Of a stretch of 64,000 nucleotides of DNA, positions 53,365 to 62,034 are shown piece after piece. Origin of the DNA: GJ-E10 sp035625725 (GTDB taxonomy: Bacteria; Pseudomonadota; Gammaproteobacteria; Burkholderiales; Burkholderiaceae_F); contig DASPPB010000075.1 of NCBI GenBank assembly GCA_035625725.1, positions 1 to 64,000 on the forward strand. The letters run 5' to 3'. The position numbers and the translations under genes are program-made. The stretch's first letter is position 1. The number at the start of each line of letters is the position of its first letter. Below the pieces are notes generated by a model, which saw only the letters and a list, made by a program, of their open reading frames with translations, made no database searches and had not been told where the DNA came from.

Positions 53365-54080
53365 GCGACGCTCCTGCCGTCGGCCAGACGCAAGGCGCGC
53401 GCGCGCGCAGGCCACATTGCCATGGGCAGCGAGGGCGCGGCACTGCGCAAGGCGGCGATTACCGTCACTCCGGCTGCCGAGAACTGGTCGAGCACGCCGA
53501 TGATGCGCGCCGCGCTGGTCTCGTCGAGCGCCGAGAGCACGTCATCGAGCAGCAGCAGCGCCGGTCGGTTTACCAGGGCGCGGGCCAGGGCGACACACTG
53601 ACGCTGACCGCTCGTCAGATGCGCACACGGAGCGGTCCCATAGCGCGCCACGTCCAGCCCGACGAGGTCCAGCGCGGCGCGCGCGCGGCGCATCCCTTCC
53701 TCAAGGGCAGCCCCGGCCACCCACGGGGCGAGCGCGACATTCTCAAGGACGCTCTTGCGCTCAAGCAGGCAGCCGCCCGGCGGCAAAATTCCCATCGAGC
53801 GTCGCAGGTGCGCCCGCGCGCGCGGCCGCATCCCCGCCAGATTCTCTCCGGCAATCCGGATGACGCCCCCCGAAGGGGTCTCCAGACCCGCGAGCAGCCG
53901 CAGCAAAACGCTCTTGCCGGACGCGGCGGCACCCTGTACGAGCAGCAACTCGCCACGCGCGACCGATAGATCGAGCCCGACGAGGGCCGGACGGAATTCG
54001 CCATAGCGCTTCTCGACCCGCTCCAGGTGCACAAACGCTGCCGGCGCAGCCGAAGGCGATAGGCTCGGTTCGGTTCTCAC
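53361..54080 (-). CDS. ftsE: FtsE-like ABC ATPase with degenerate catalytic motifs
   Basis: Partner of FtsX. The ABC fold is clear and the Walker A lysine is kept (GAAASGKS, K56). Other catalytic motifs are changed: the Q-loop has no Gln (ILPPG, 98-102), the signature is LTSGQ (155-159) instead of LSGGx, the Walker B glutamate is Asp (LLLLDD, D180), and the H-loop position is R212 (AALRS instead of ATHD). ATP hydrolysis is therefore doubtful. Two GTG starts are possible: 54080 (239 residues, used here) or 54032, which gives 223 residues, the usual FtsE length. Overlap with ftsX is 4 nt. Confidence 0.8.
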   Translation of the reverse strand: MRTEPSLSPSAAPAAFVHLERVEKRYGEFRPALVGLDLSVARGELLLVQGAAASGKSVLLRLLAGLETPSGGVIRIAGENLAGMRPRARAHLRRSMGILPPGGCLLERKSVLENVALAPWVAGAALEEGMRRARAALDLVGLDVARYGTAPCAHLTSGQRQCVALARALVNRPALLLLDDVLSALDETSAARIIGVLDQFSAAGVTVIAALRSAAPSLPMAMWPARARALRLADGRSVA

Positions 54081-54244
54081 GCAAAGGGACAAACGCGCGC
54101 CAGTAAGATCCGCTTCATAGCAGCCAGTAAAATTCGCGGCGAGCCGGCGACGTGCTCGCAACGGGGCCGGCAGGGCGCCGGTCGCGGCAGCGATTGTACG
54201 GCCCCCGATGTTTTCTCACCGATCAACCACAATACGTTGCGCAG

Positions 54245-56368
54245 ATGCCCCGCGAAACCGCAGCCAGGCGAGACCGCACCAGAACCACAGCCGCTCACGG
54301 CGTTGCGCAGCGATTCTTAAACCGGGAGCTCTCGCAGCTCGCGTTTAACGAGCGCGTTCTGGCGCTTGCCCGGCGCGCCAGCATACCGCTCGGAGAGCGG
54401 CTGCGGTTTCTTTGCATCGTTTCGGCCAACCTCGACGAGTTCTTCGAGATCCGCGTATCCGACCTCATGGACACGTTGCGCGAGTCGGCCGACATGGGCA
54501 CGGTCTCGCCGCAATGGGAGTTGTTCGTTCAGATCGCGCAGCGCGCGCACGCGCTCGTCGATCAGCAATACGCGCTGTACAACGAGACGGTCATGCCGGC
54601 GCTGGCGCGTGAGCGCACCGTCGTCCTGAGCCACAAGCAGCGTACGGCGCAGCAGCGTGCTTGGGTCCGTGACTACTACCGGCGCGAGGTCCAGCCGCTC
54701 ATGTCGCCGATCGGGCTCGATCCTTCGCACCCGTTTCCGCAGGTGATGAACAAGGCGCTGAACTTCATCGTGCAACTCCAGGGCAAGGACGCATTCGGGC
54801 GTCCATCGGCAATCGCCATCGTCAAAGTGCCGCGCACCCTGCCTCGCGTGATTCCGCTGCCGCCTGCGCTTTGCCCCGGACGGCAGGCCTTTGTGCTGCT
54901 GTCCTCGGTGATCCGCGCCCACCTGGCCGATATGTTTCCGCATCGCAGCCTGATGGGCTTCTCCCAGTTTCGGGTCACGCGCGACTCCGATCTCTGGGTC
55001 GACGAGCGCGAGGTCTCGAACCTGCGCGAGGCGCTGCAGTTCGAGCTCACGCAGCGCCATTTTGGCAATGCGGTGCGCCTCGAGGTGCTGCGCACCTGCC
55101 CGCCGCACCTCGAAGAGCTCCTGCGCGATCAGTTCCACCTGCCGCAGGAGGCCGTCTACCGCGTCGAGGGGCCCGTGAACCTGGTGCGGATGAACCAGCT
55201 TGTCGATTATTTGGCGCGACCCGAGCATCGCTACGCGCCACTGCTGCCGGCCTGGCCCCCGCGCGTTGCCCAGGGACAAGACATGTTCGAGGCGGTACGT
55301 CGCGGCGACGTACTGCTGCACCACCCGTTCGAGAGCTTCGAGCCCGTCATCGAATTTTTGCGCCAGGCCAGCGTCGACCCGCAGGTTGTTGCGATCCGCA
55401 TGACGCTGTATCGCACCGGCACGGGCTCCGTGCTCGTCGAGCTGCTCGAGGAGGCGGCGCGCCGCGGCAAAGAGGTCACCGTGGTGGTCGAATTGCAGGC
55501 GCGCTTCGATGAGGAGGCCAACATCAATCTGGCCGGGCGTCTCGAGGCCGTCGGTGCGCAGGTGGTCTACGGACTGGTCGGCATGAAGACGCACGCCAAG
55601 CTCCTGCAGATCGTGCGCCGGGAACAGCGCCGCGATCGCACGCGCCTGGTGCCCTACGTGCACCTGGGCACCGGCAACTACCACCCGACCACCACGAAGC
55701 TGTACACGGACTTCGGCATGCTCACGGCCGAACCCGCGATTTGCGCCGACGTCGAGAAAATCTTCATGCATCTGACCAGCCTCACCCCGGTACAGCGCCT
55801 GCGGCGCCTTTGGCTGGCTCCCTTCACGCTGCAAAAACGCATCATTGCGGCAATCGCCGAGGAAGCGCGCTTGGCCCGAAGCGGTAAGGGCGGCTACATC
55901 ATCGCCAAAGTCAACGCGCTGAGCGACGAGGCCACCATCAATGCCCTGTACGAAGCATCCAATGCGGGGGTGAGCATTGACCTGATCGTGCGCAGCGCCT
56001 GTTCGCTGCGTCCCGGTGTCAAGGGCATGTCGGAGAACATCCGGGTGCGCTCCGTGGTCGGGCGCTTTTTGGAGCACCATCGGATCTATTATTTCGGTGC
56101 CGGCGGCGCCGGCCGCGTCTACCTGGCCAGCGCCGACTGGATGGGCCGCAACCTGCTGCGGCGTATCGAAATCGCCTGGCCGGTGCTGGACCCGGCGCTC
56201 AAGAACCGAGTCATCGACGAGGGACTCAAGCCGTACTTGCACGATACGGGCGAGGCGTGGGTGCTGGGCAGCGACGGGCGGTATCGGCCGCCACGCAATC
56301 CGGGAGTCGGTTTTAGCGCGCAGCGCGCCTTGATCGAGACGCTGGCGCAATCATCGGGGAACACATAA
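54245..56368 (+). CDS. ppk: Polyphosphate kinase Ppk1
   Basis: Makes polyphosphate from ATP through a phosphohistidine. The 707-residue protein opens with FLNRELSQLAFNERVL. The phospho-accepting histidine is H450 in GMKTHAKLL and the second catalytic histidine is H611 in FLEHHRIYYFG. YVHLGTGNYHP and TLYRTGTGS are further landmarks. The ATG at 54245 is chosen over a GTG at 54152 that would lengthen the N-terminus without similarity. The stop overlaps the sixA start. It diverges from ftsE across a 164-nt spacer. Confidence 0.95.
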   Translation: MPRETAARRDRTRTTAAHGVAQRFLNRELSQLAFNERVLALARRASIPLGERLRFLCIVSANLDEFFEIRVSDLMDTLRESADMGTVSPQWELFVQIAQRAHALVDQQYALYNETVMPALARERTVVLSHKQRTAQQRAWVRDYYRREVQPLMSPIGLDPSHPFPQVMNKALNFIVQLQGKDAFGRPSAIAIVKVPRTLPRVIPLPPALCPGRQAFVLLSSVIRAHLADMFPHRSLMGFSQFRVTRDSDLWVDEREVSNLREALQFELTQRHFGNAVRLEVLRTCPPHLEELLRDQFHLPQEAVYRVEGPVNLVRMNQLVDYLARPEHRYAPLLPAWPPRVAQGQDMFEAVRRGDVLLHHPFESFEPVIEFLRQASVDPQVVAIRMTLYRTGTGSVLVELLEEAARRGKEVTVVVELQARFDEEANINLAGRLEAVGAQVVYGLVGMKTHAKLLQIVRREQRRDRTRLVPYVHLGTGNYHPTTTKLYTDFGMLTAEPAICADVEKIFMHLTSLTPVQRLRRLWLAPFTLQKRIIAAIAEEARLARSGKGGYIIAKVNALSDEATINALYEASNAGVSIDLIVRSACSLRPGVKGMSENIRVRSVVGRFLEHHRIYYFGAGGAGRVYLASADWMGRNLLRRIEIAWPVLDPALKNRVIDEGLKPYLHDTGEAWVLGSDGRYRPPRNPGVGFSAQRALIETLAQSSGNT

Positions 56369-56835
56369 TGGAATTGCTGCTCTGGCGCCATGCCGAGGCC
56401 GAAGACACGCTGCCCGATGTCGCCCGCGAGCTCACCGCCAAAGGACAGAAACAGGCACGCCGCGTCGCCCAGTGGCTCAACGACCGGCTGCCCGGCTCCG
56501 CGCGCGTTGTCACCAGCCCGGCGCTGCGCGCGCAGCAGACGGCACGCGCCCTCACCGAGCTGTCCGATCGCAAGCTCAAGATCCTTCCGCAACTGGCCCC
56601 CGGCAGCAGCGTCGAGGAGTTCTTGCGCGCCGTTGACTGGCCGCAGGGGCGCGGCGCGGTGGTCGCGGTGGGTCACCAGCCCACGCTGGGCCTGGTCGCC
56701 AGCAAACTGCTCACCGGTATCGAACAGCCGTGGGCGCTGAAAAAAGGGGCGGTGTGGTGGTTTAGCTCACGCACCGAGGAGGGCGACTCCTCCGAGCTGC
56801 TGCTGCTGGCTGCCGTTACCCCCAACCTGCTCTGA
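56368..56835 (+). CDS. sixA: SixA-type histidine phosphatase
   Basis: A 155-residue phosphohistidine phosphatase of the histidine phosphatase superfamily. The catalytic RHA is in LLWRHAEAE, with TSPALRAQQTA and the second histidine in VAVGHQPTLG. The start ATG shares a base with the ppk stop (TAATG). Association with ppk is common in proteobacteria; its partner may be a phosphotransfer protein or a PTS component. It is convergent with ppx. Confidence 0.9.
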   Translation: MELLLWRHAEAEDTLPDVARELTAKGQKQARRVAQWLNDRLPGSARVVTSPALRAQQTARALTELSDRKLKILPQLAPGSSVEEFLRAVDWPQGRGAVVAVGHQPTLGLVASKLLTGIEQPWALKKGAVWWFSSRTEEGDSSELLLLAAVTPNLL

Positions 56836-56873
56836 AGCCGACGCGCGCCTGCGAGCGCCCGACAGCGCCCTGG

Positions 56874-58337
56874 CTAGAGCTCGCGTACGAAAAAAGCGAT
56901 TCCCACGCGCGCCCACTGCTGCGCTTCCTCCTCCAGCAGGTGGCGAGTCAGCGGCCGGCGTGCGATCCAGGACCGTTCGATGCCAAACTCGATCGAGCGA
57001 TGCGCGCGCAGGCTCCAGCGCGGCAGGCGCACGGGGCGCCGCGCGTGGTGAAGGAGGATCGCCAGCCGCAGCGCCAAGAGGCGGCCCGCACGCAACGGGT
57101 CCCAGAGTACATCGAGGACCTTGCGCAAGTTTCCGCGTTGACCCAGGACCAGTTCGGCGATGCGTTCCTGGTCCGAGGTCGAAAATCCCGGCAGGTCGCC
57201 GTTGCGCACGAGGTAGGCCGCGTGCTTGTGATAATCGCTGTGGGAGACGGCGAGGCCGATTTCGTGGAGCTGGCAGGCAAACCGCAGCGTCCGCACGGCT
57301 TCTTCGGGCGCGTCCGGGAACAGACACTGATAGAACTTTAACGCCGTGATCTCCACGACGCGGGCCAGGGTGCGGTCGGCACCGTAGCGCTGCTGCCAGC
57401 GCAGCACGGTGGCATCGCGCACGTCGTGGCGCGCGCGCCGGCCGAGCAAATCGTAGAGCAGTCCGGCGCGCAGCGCCCCTTTGGCCGGCCGCATCTCGTC
57501 GATGCCGAAACTCTCGAAGATCGCCGACAGCGCGGCGATGCCGCCAACGAGCACTTCGGCGCGTTCGGGTTTTATCGAGTCAAACTGCACGCGCCGAATC
57601 TCCCCGAAATCGAGCAGCGCCTGGCGCAACCGAGCCAACCCGGAAGCGGTAACCGTGCCCTCGGCCCAGCCGTGGTCGCGCAAAATCAAGGCCGCTGCGC
57701 CGATGGTGCCGCTCGAGCCGTAGGCCTCGTCCCAGCCGTACCGATGAAAGGCAATCCGGGCCTCCTCGAGTTCGGCTTCGCAAGCCACCTGCGCTTGCCG
57801 AAAGTGGGCGCGATCGATCCGGCCACCCGGAAAAAAGCGCAGCGTCGTTCCCACGCAGCCGATCTTGAAAGACTCGGCGCGCGCGGGCGTGAATCCTCGG
57901 CCGACGATGACCTCGGTGGACGCGCCGCCGATGTCCACCACCAGGCGACGGCGTTTGCTGGGCGGCAAGGTATGCGTGCACCCCTCGAAGATCAGTCGCG
58001 CCTCTTCGCGGCCGGAGATGATTTCGATCGGGTACCCCAGAGCGCGCTGCGCTTCCTGCAAAAACTGTTCCGCATTGAGCGCCTGGCGCAGGGTCTGCGT
58101 GCCCGCGGCGCGCACCTGCGCCGCGCCCATGCCTTGCAGCCGTTCGTTCATCCGTGCCAGGCACACGCAGGCGTTGTCCATCGAGCGGCGGCTCAGGCGG
58201 CCGTCCGGGCCCAGTCCCGCGGCCAGCCGTACGGTCTCCTTCCAGTAGCCGCGGCGGGCGATGTGCGCGCCCATCGCCTCGCCGATCTCCAGTCGGAAGC
58301 TGTTGGAACCCAGATCGATTGCCGCTAGCAGCGTCAT
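56874..58337 (-). CDS. ppx: Exopolyphosphatase Ppx/GppA
   Basis: A 487-residue ASKHA-fold phosphatase that removes phosphate from polyphosphate ends or from pppGpp. The phosphate loops DLGSNSFRL (8-16) and DIGGASTE are conserved, as are SGREEARLIFEG and GSSGT. The HD-like C-terminal part includes CQLHEIGLAVSHSDYHKHAAYL. Start ATG. Ppx and Ppk are encoded on opposite strands with sixA between them, a complete synthesis/degradation pair. Confidence 0.92.
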   Translation of the reverse strand: MTLLAAIDLGSNSFRLEIGEAMGAHIARRGYWKETVRLAAGLGPDGRLSRRSMDNACVCLARMNERLQGMGAAQVRAAGTQTLRQALNAEQFLQEAQRALGYPIEIISGREEARLIFEGCTHTLPPSKRRRLVVDIGGASTEVIVGRGFTPARAESFKIGCVGTTLRFFPGGRIDRAHFRQAQVACEAELEEARIAFHRYGWDEAYGSSGTIGAAALILRDHGWAEGTVTASGLARLRQALLDFGEIRRVQFDSIKPERAEVLVGGIAALSAIFESFGIDEMRPAKGALRAGLLYDLLGRRARHDVRDATVLRWQQRYGADRTLARVVEITALKFYQCLFPDAPEEAVRTLRFACQLHEIGLAVSHSDYHKHAAYLVRNGDLPGFSTSDQERIAELVLGQRGNLRKVLDVLWDPLRAGRLLALRLAILLHHARRPVRLPRWSLRAHRSIEFGIERSWIARRPLTRHLLEEEAQQWARVGIAFFVREL

Positions 58338-58445
58338 GCGCGATAGCGCTCCGTGGCCACTCGTGACCCGCCTTCGGCAAACCAGGGCCGCGAGTCGGGG
58401 GCCGGCGCGATTCTAGGGGAAGCGCGCCCCCGGCGGCGCAAATTT

Positions 58446-59372
58446 TCATTCATCGGCCAAAAGCGCCTGCGCAAAGTCGGCGGCAACGAACGGCTGCAGG
58501 TCCTGCATCGACTCGCCCACCCCGACGAACAAGATGGGCAGCGGCTGGGCGGTGCGCTCGCGCGCCAGCGCAACGATGATGCCGCCTTTGGCCGTGCCGT
58601 CGAGTTTGGTGACGATCAGGCCGGTGACACCAATCGCGGCATCGAACGCCCGCAGCTGCGCGAGGGCGTTTTGCCCGTTGGTGCCGTCGACTACGAGCAC
58701 GACCGCGTGCGGTGCGCCGGCAAGGTTCTTGCCGATGGCGCGCTTGATGCGCTTGAGCTCCTCCATGAGATGCGCCTGGGTCGGCAGGCGCCCCGCCGTG
58801 TCTGCGATGAGGACATCGCGGCCGCGCGCGCGCGCCGCGCTTACCGCGTCAAAGACCACCGCGGCCGGGTCGCTGCCCGACTGGGTTATGACCTCCACGC
58901 CGTTGCGCTGCCCCCACACTGCGAGCTGCTCGCGCGCCGCCGCGCGAAACGTGTCGCCGGCGGCCAACAGGACTGTTTTGCCCTGCGCGCTGAGCCAGTG
59001 CGTGAGCTTTCCGATCGATGTGGTCTTGCCCGAGCCATTGACGCCGGCGACCATCACCACGAAGGGTTTGGCGCCGGAGACGTCCCAGCGCGTTTCGCAA
59101 GGTGTCAGCAGCTGGGCCACCTCCTCTTGCAGCAGCGCGCGCACCCCGGCCGGATCGCGCACGGGGCTGCGGCGCACGCGTTCGCGCACGCGCTCGAGCA
59201 AAAACTGGGTCGCGGGCACCCCGACGTCAGCGCTTATGAGCGCGTCCTCGAGCTGCTCGTAGAGCGCCTCGTCGAGCGTCGCGCCCGAAAAAACGCCAGC
59301 CAGCTGGGCGCGGGTACGCGCAAGGCCCGATCGCAGCCGGCTCAACCAACCCGTTTTCTCGAAAGCTGCCAT
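58446..59372 (-). CDS. ftsY: Signal recognition particle receptor FtsY
   Basis: SRP-type GTPase of 308 residues that docks ribosome-nascent chain complexes at the membrane. The NG domain is complete: GVNGSGKTTSIGKL, DTFRAAAREQL, IADTAGRLP, TKLDGTAKGG and GVGESMQDLQPF near the end. The acidic A domain of E. coli FtsY is absent; only about 20 residues (WLSRLRSGLARTRAQL) precede the N domain, as in many betaproteobacteria. The ATG at 59372 is taken; upstream codons show no similarity. rsmD diverges 73 nt away. Confidence 0.95.
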   Translation of the reverse strand: MAAFEKTGWLSRLRSGLARTRAQLAGVFSGATLDEALYEQLEDALISADVGVPATQFLLERVRERVRRSPVRDPAGVRALLQEEVAQLLTPCETRWDVSGAKPFVVMVAGVNGSGKTTSIGKLTHWLSAQGKTVLLAAGDTFRAAAREQLAVWGQRNGVEVITQSGSDPAAVVFDAVSAARARGRDVLIADTAGRLPTQAHLMEELKRIKRAIGKNLAGAPHAVVLVVDGTNGQNALAQLRAFDAAIGVTGLIVTKLDGTAKGGIIVALARERTAQPLPILFVGVGESMQDLQPFVAADFAQALLADE

Positions 59373-59445
59373 TTCTGCAATGATGCGACGGTCCGCGGGC
59401 GGGCAGTGTAGTGGATCGGCCCCGTCCGCGTTGGCGCGAGGACAC

Positions 59446-60057
59446 ATGAGCAAGCATGCCCGCAGCGCCCAAGGCCGCAGCGCACGCGCCACGGTCGGGC
59501 GCGTGCGCATTATCGGCGGAAGCTTCCGGCGCACACCCATCGCCGTGGTGGCCGCGCCGGGGCTGCGGCCCACACCGGACCGGGTTCGTGAGACCGTATT
59601 TAACTGGCTCGAGCACCTGTTTGCGGGACTGCCGGGGACCCGCGCCCTGGACCTGTTTGCCGGCAGCGGTGCTCTGGGATTCGAGATGGCCTCGCGCGGC
59701 GCCGCCCACGTGGTGCTCGTCGACCACGACGCGCGCACGGTGCGTGCCTTGCGCGCGCTGCGCGAGCGCCTGGCGGCAACGAACGTCGAGGTACTGCACG
59801 GCAATTGGCGATCCGTCCTGCCGCCGATGCCCGACGGCTCCTTCGATGTCATATTTCTGGATCCACCCTTTGACTCGGGGCTGCTACCGGCTGCCCTGGC
59901 CGCCGTGCGCCGTCTGCTGGCGCCGGCAGGGCTGATCTATGCAGAGGCCGCCGAGCGGCTGGACGCCCAAGAGCTCTCCGAGCAGGGCTGGGAGGTGGTG
60001 CGCGCCGGCAAGGCCGGCGGCGTGCATTTTCATTTGCTGCGATCGCGGCCGTGTTGA
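59446..60057 (+). CDS. rsmD: 16S rRNA (guanine966-N2)-methyltransferase RsmD
   Basis: A 203-residue rRNA methyltransferase. The N-terminal VRIIGGSFRRTPI, RPTPDRVRETVFNWL, the SAM motif LDLFAGSGALGFEMASRGA and the catalytic LDPPF are diagnostic. The ATG at 59446 has GAGG upstream; the frame extends 22 codons further without similarity. It diverges from ftsY and is followed by coaD, the usual proteobacterial order. Confidence 0.94.
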   Translation: MSKHARSAQGRSARATVGRVRIIGGSFRRTPIAVVAAPGLRPTPDRVRETVFNWLEHLFAGLPGTRALDLFAGSGALGFEMASRGAAHVVLVDHDARTVRALRALRERLAATNVEVLHGNWRSVLPPMPDGSFDVIFLDPPFDSGLLPAALAAVRRLLAPAGLIYAEAAERLDAQELSEQGWEVVRAGKAGGVHFHLLRSRPC

Positions 60058-60185
60058 ATAATGGCCGGCCCCCCGGTTGGCGCCGGTGATGGGGCTCAGC
60101 CGTCTGGGTGCCGGCGCTTGTGGGTCCGGCCGCGTACGCCTCGGCCGACAAGATGCGCGATGTTCGACCGATCAAGGAACTGACG

Positions 60186-60689
60186 ATGGTGATCGCCGTT
60201 TATCCGGGTACCTTTGATCCGCTCACCCGGGGGCACGAGGACATCGTGCGGCGCGCCGCGGGCCTGTTTTCCAAGCTCGTGGTCGGCATCGCCGACAGCA
60301 GCGCCAAGAATCCCATCTTTACGCTCGAAGAGCGGCTCGACATCGCGCGCGAGGTATTGGGGCACTACCCCAACGTCGAGGTGGCCGGTTTTCGCGGCCT
60401 GCTCAAGGATTTCGCGCGCGAACAAGACGCGCGCGTCATCGTGCGGGGCCTGCGTGCGGTCTCCGACTTCGAGTACGAATTCCAAATGGCCGGGATGAAC
60501 CGCTATCTGCTGCCCGAGGTGGAGACCATGTTTCTCACGCCCTCGGACCAGTACCAGTTCATCTCGGGCAGCATTGTGCGCGAGATCGCGCTGCTGGGTG
60601 GCGACGTGAGCAAGTTCGTGTTCCCCTCAGTGGAGCTCTGGCTCAAAACCAAGATCGCCCAACTGCGCGAACCCCCGCAAAAAGCCTGA
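60186..60689 (+). CDS. coaD: Phosphopantetheine adenylyltransferase CoaD
   Basis: Transfers AMP to 4'-phosphopantetheine in CoA synthesis. The 167-residue protein has the nucleotidyltransferase motif PGTFDPLTRGH (7-17), RGLRAVSDFEYEFQMAGMNR and the ISGSIVREIA motif. The ATG at 60186 is preceded by AAGGAA. A ferredoxin gene that often follows coaD in proteobacteria is not present here. Confidence 0.96.
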   Translation: MVIAVYPGTFDPLTRGHEDIVRRAAGLFSKLVVGIADSSAKNPIFTLEERLDIAREVLGHYPNVEVAGFRGLLKDFAREQDARVIVRGLRAVSDFEYEFQMAGMNRYLLPEVETMFLTPSDQYQFISGSIVREIALLGGDVSKFVFPSVELWLKTKIAQLREPPQKA

Positions 60690-60810
60690 CGCGCCGGGTG
60701 CCCCGCGGCTCCGAGGTCGCATCGTGGCCCCCGCCTCGAGCAGCGCGCCGGCTGGCGCCCAGCAGCCAGTGGCGCCGGAAGGCATCGAAACCCAAGGAAA
60801 AGGCCCCGCC

Positions 60811-62034
60811 ATGGCCCTGGCGCGGGGCTTTGCGCCCGCTAGAGCGGCCCCGCTCCGGCGCATCGAGCGCATCGACGCCCTGCGGGGCCTGGCCCTGATG
60901 GGGATCCTGCAGGTCAACATCCAGTCCTTTACCTGGGGCGCCGGGGAACCTCTGGGCTACCTTTCGCAACCTTCCGGTGCGCTTGAATCGGCGCTGTACT
61001 TCCTGCAGTCGGCCTTGTTCCAGGGAAAGTTCTACCCGATCTTCGCGTTTTTATTCGGCGTCGGAATCGCATTGCAAGGTCGGTCCCTGCGGCGGCGCTT
61101 GTGCGGAGGCCCGCGCGAGGTGCAGCGCGTGCAGCGGCGCCGCCTGTTGTTTTTGTTCGCTTTGGGCATCGTGCACGGCGTTTTTTTGTATTTTGGAGAT
61201 GTGCTCAGCGCCTATGCGGCGTGCGCGCTGGCGTTCCTGGCGCTCGCAACGGCCCGTCCGCGGCGGCTGCTCGCGTGGACCTACGGCTTTGGAGCGTTGG
61301 CCGCAGTGAGCATTTTCTTGCCGGCGCTGCTGCTCGGCGCGTTCGACTCCGGCGGCCCGTCGGACCAGATTCCGCAGGCGCTGGCCCATGCCCACGAGAT
61401 CTACTGCCGTGCGGGTTTCCTCACCCAGCTTCGGCAACGCCTCTCCGATGAACTCTGGCAGCAGGTCGCAAGTATTCCGACCTTCTGGCCGCAAGTGCTC
61501 GCGCTGCTGGCGCTCGGGACGTTTGCCGGCCGACTGGGCTGGTTGCAACAACCCGAGCGCCATCGCCTGGTGTGGCGGCGCGCCTGGCAAATCGGCCTGG
61601 TTGCCGGTGCGCCCAGCGCCTTGCTCGGGGCCGCAATGAGCCTGGCTCGCGCTCGTGACCTGCCTGGCGCCGAGGCCGGATGGGACGATGTCGTGCTGGG
61701 AGCAAGCAGCCTACTGGCGGCGGCCTACGTCGCGGCTGCGGTATACCTCTTCGACCAGCCGTGGGCCGCCGCAAGCGTGCGCTGGCTGGCCAGCGCGGGG
61801 CGCATGTCACTTACGAATTACGTTGGCCAGTCTCTTGCCCTGGGTGCGCTGCTCTCCGGATGGGGCTTAGGTTTGGGCGCCGAGGCCGGTCGCGCACAGC
61901 TTGCCGCGATTGGACTGCTCGTGTTTGGCGCGCAAGTCGTACTGAGTCGCTGGACTCTGGCGCATTTTCGCCAAGGCCCGCTCGAGGCCCTCTGGCGGCG
62001 CTGGACGTATCGCGACGCGCGCCTGGGCCCCTAA
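60811..62034 (+). CDS. DUF418 family membrane protein (YeiB-like)
   Basis: A 407-residue polytopic membrane protein. The N-terminal RIERIDALRGLALMGILQVN and the segment QGKFYPIFAFLFGVGIALQ, with the C-terminal DUF418 block (LASAGRMSLTNYVGQS and following helices), identify the family, which is related to acyltransferase 3-like membrane proteins. About ten helices are seen. Function unknown. The ATG at 60811 is preferred over a GTG at 60724 whose product would begin with a Pro/Ala-rich stretch. Its stop overlaps the next, convergent gene by 4 nt. Confidence 0.8.
   Translation: MALARGFAPARAAPLRRIERIDALRGLALMGILQVNIQSFTWGAGEPLGYLSQPSGALESALYFLQSALFQGKFYPIFAFLFGVGIALQGRSLRRRLCGGPREVQRVQRRRLLFLFALGIVHGVFLYFGDVLSAYAACALAFLALATARPRRLLAWTYGFGALAAVSIFLPALLLGAFDSGGPSDQIPQALAHAHEIYCRAGFLTQLRQRLSDELWQQVASIPTFWPQVLALLALGTFAGRLGWLQQPERHRLVWRRAWQIGLVAGAPSALLGAAMSLARARDLPGAEAGWDDVVLGASSLLAAAYVAAAVYLFDQPWAAASVRWLASAGRMSLTNYVGQSLALGALLSGWGLGLGAEAGRAQLAAIGLLVFGAQVVLSRWTLAHFRQGPLEALWRRWTYRDARLGP

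Noticed and set aside
54317..56350. A 677-codon open frame antisense to ppk
   Set aside because: It mirrors the ppk codons exactly, a usual effect of high GC content. The translation has no recognisable domain, and ppk on the other strand is unmistakable.
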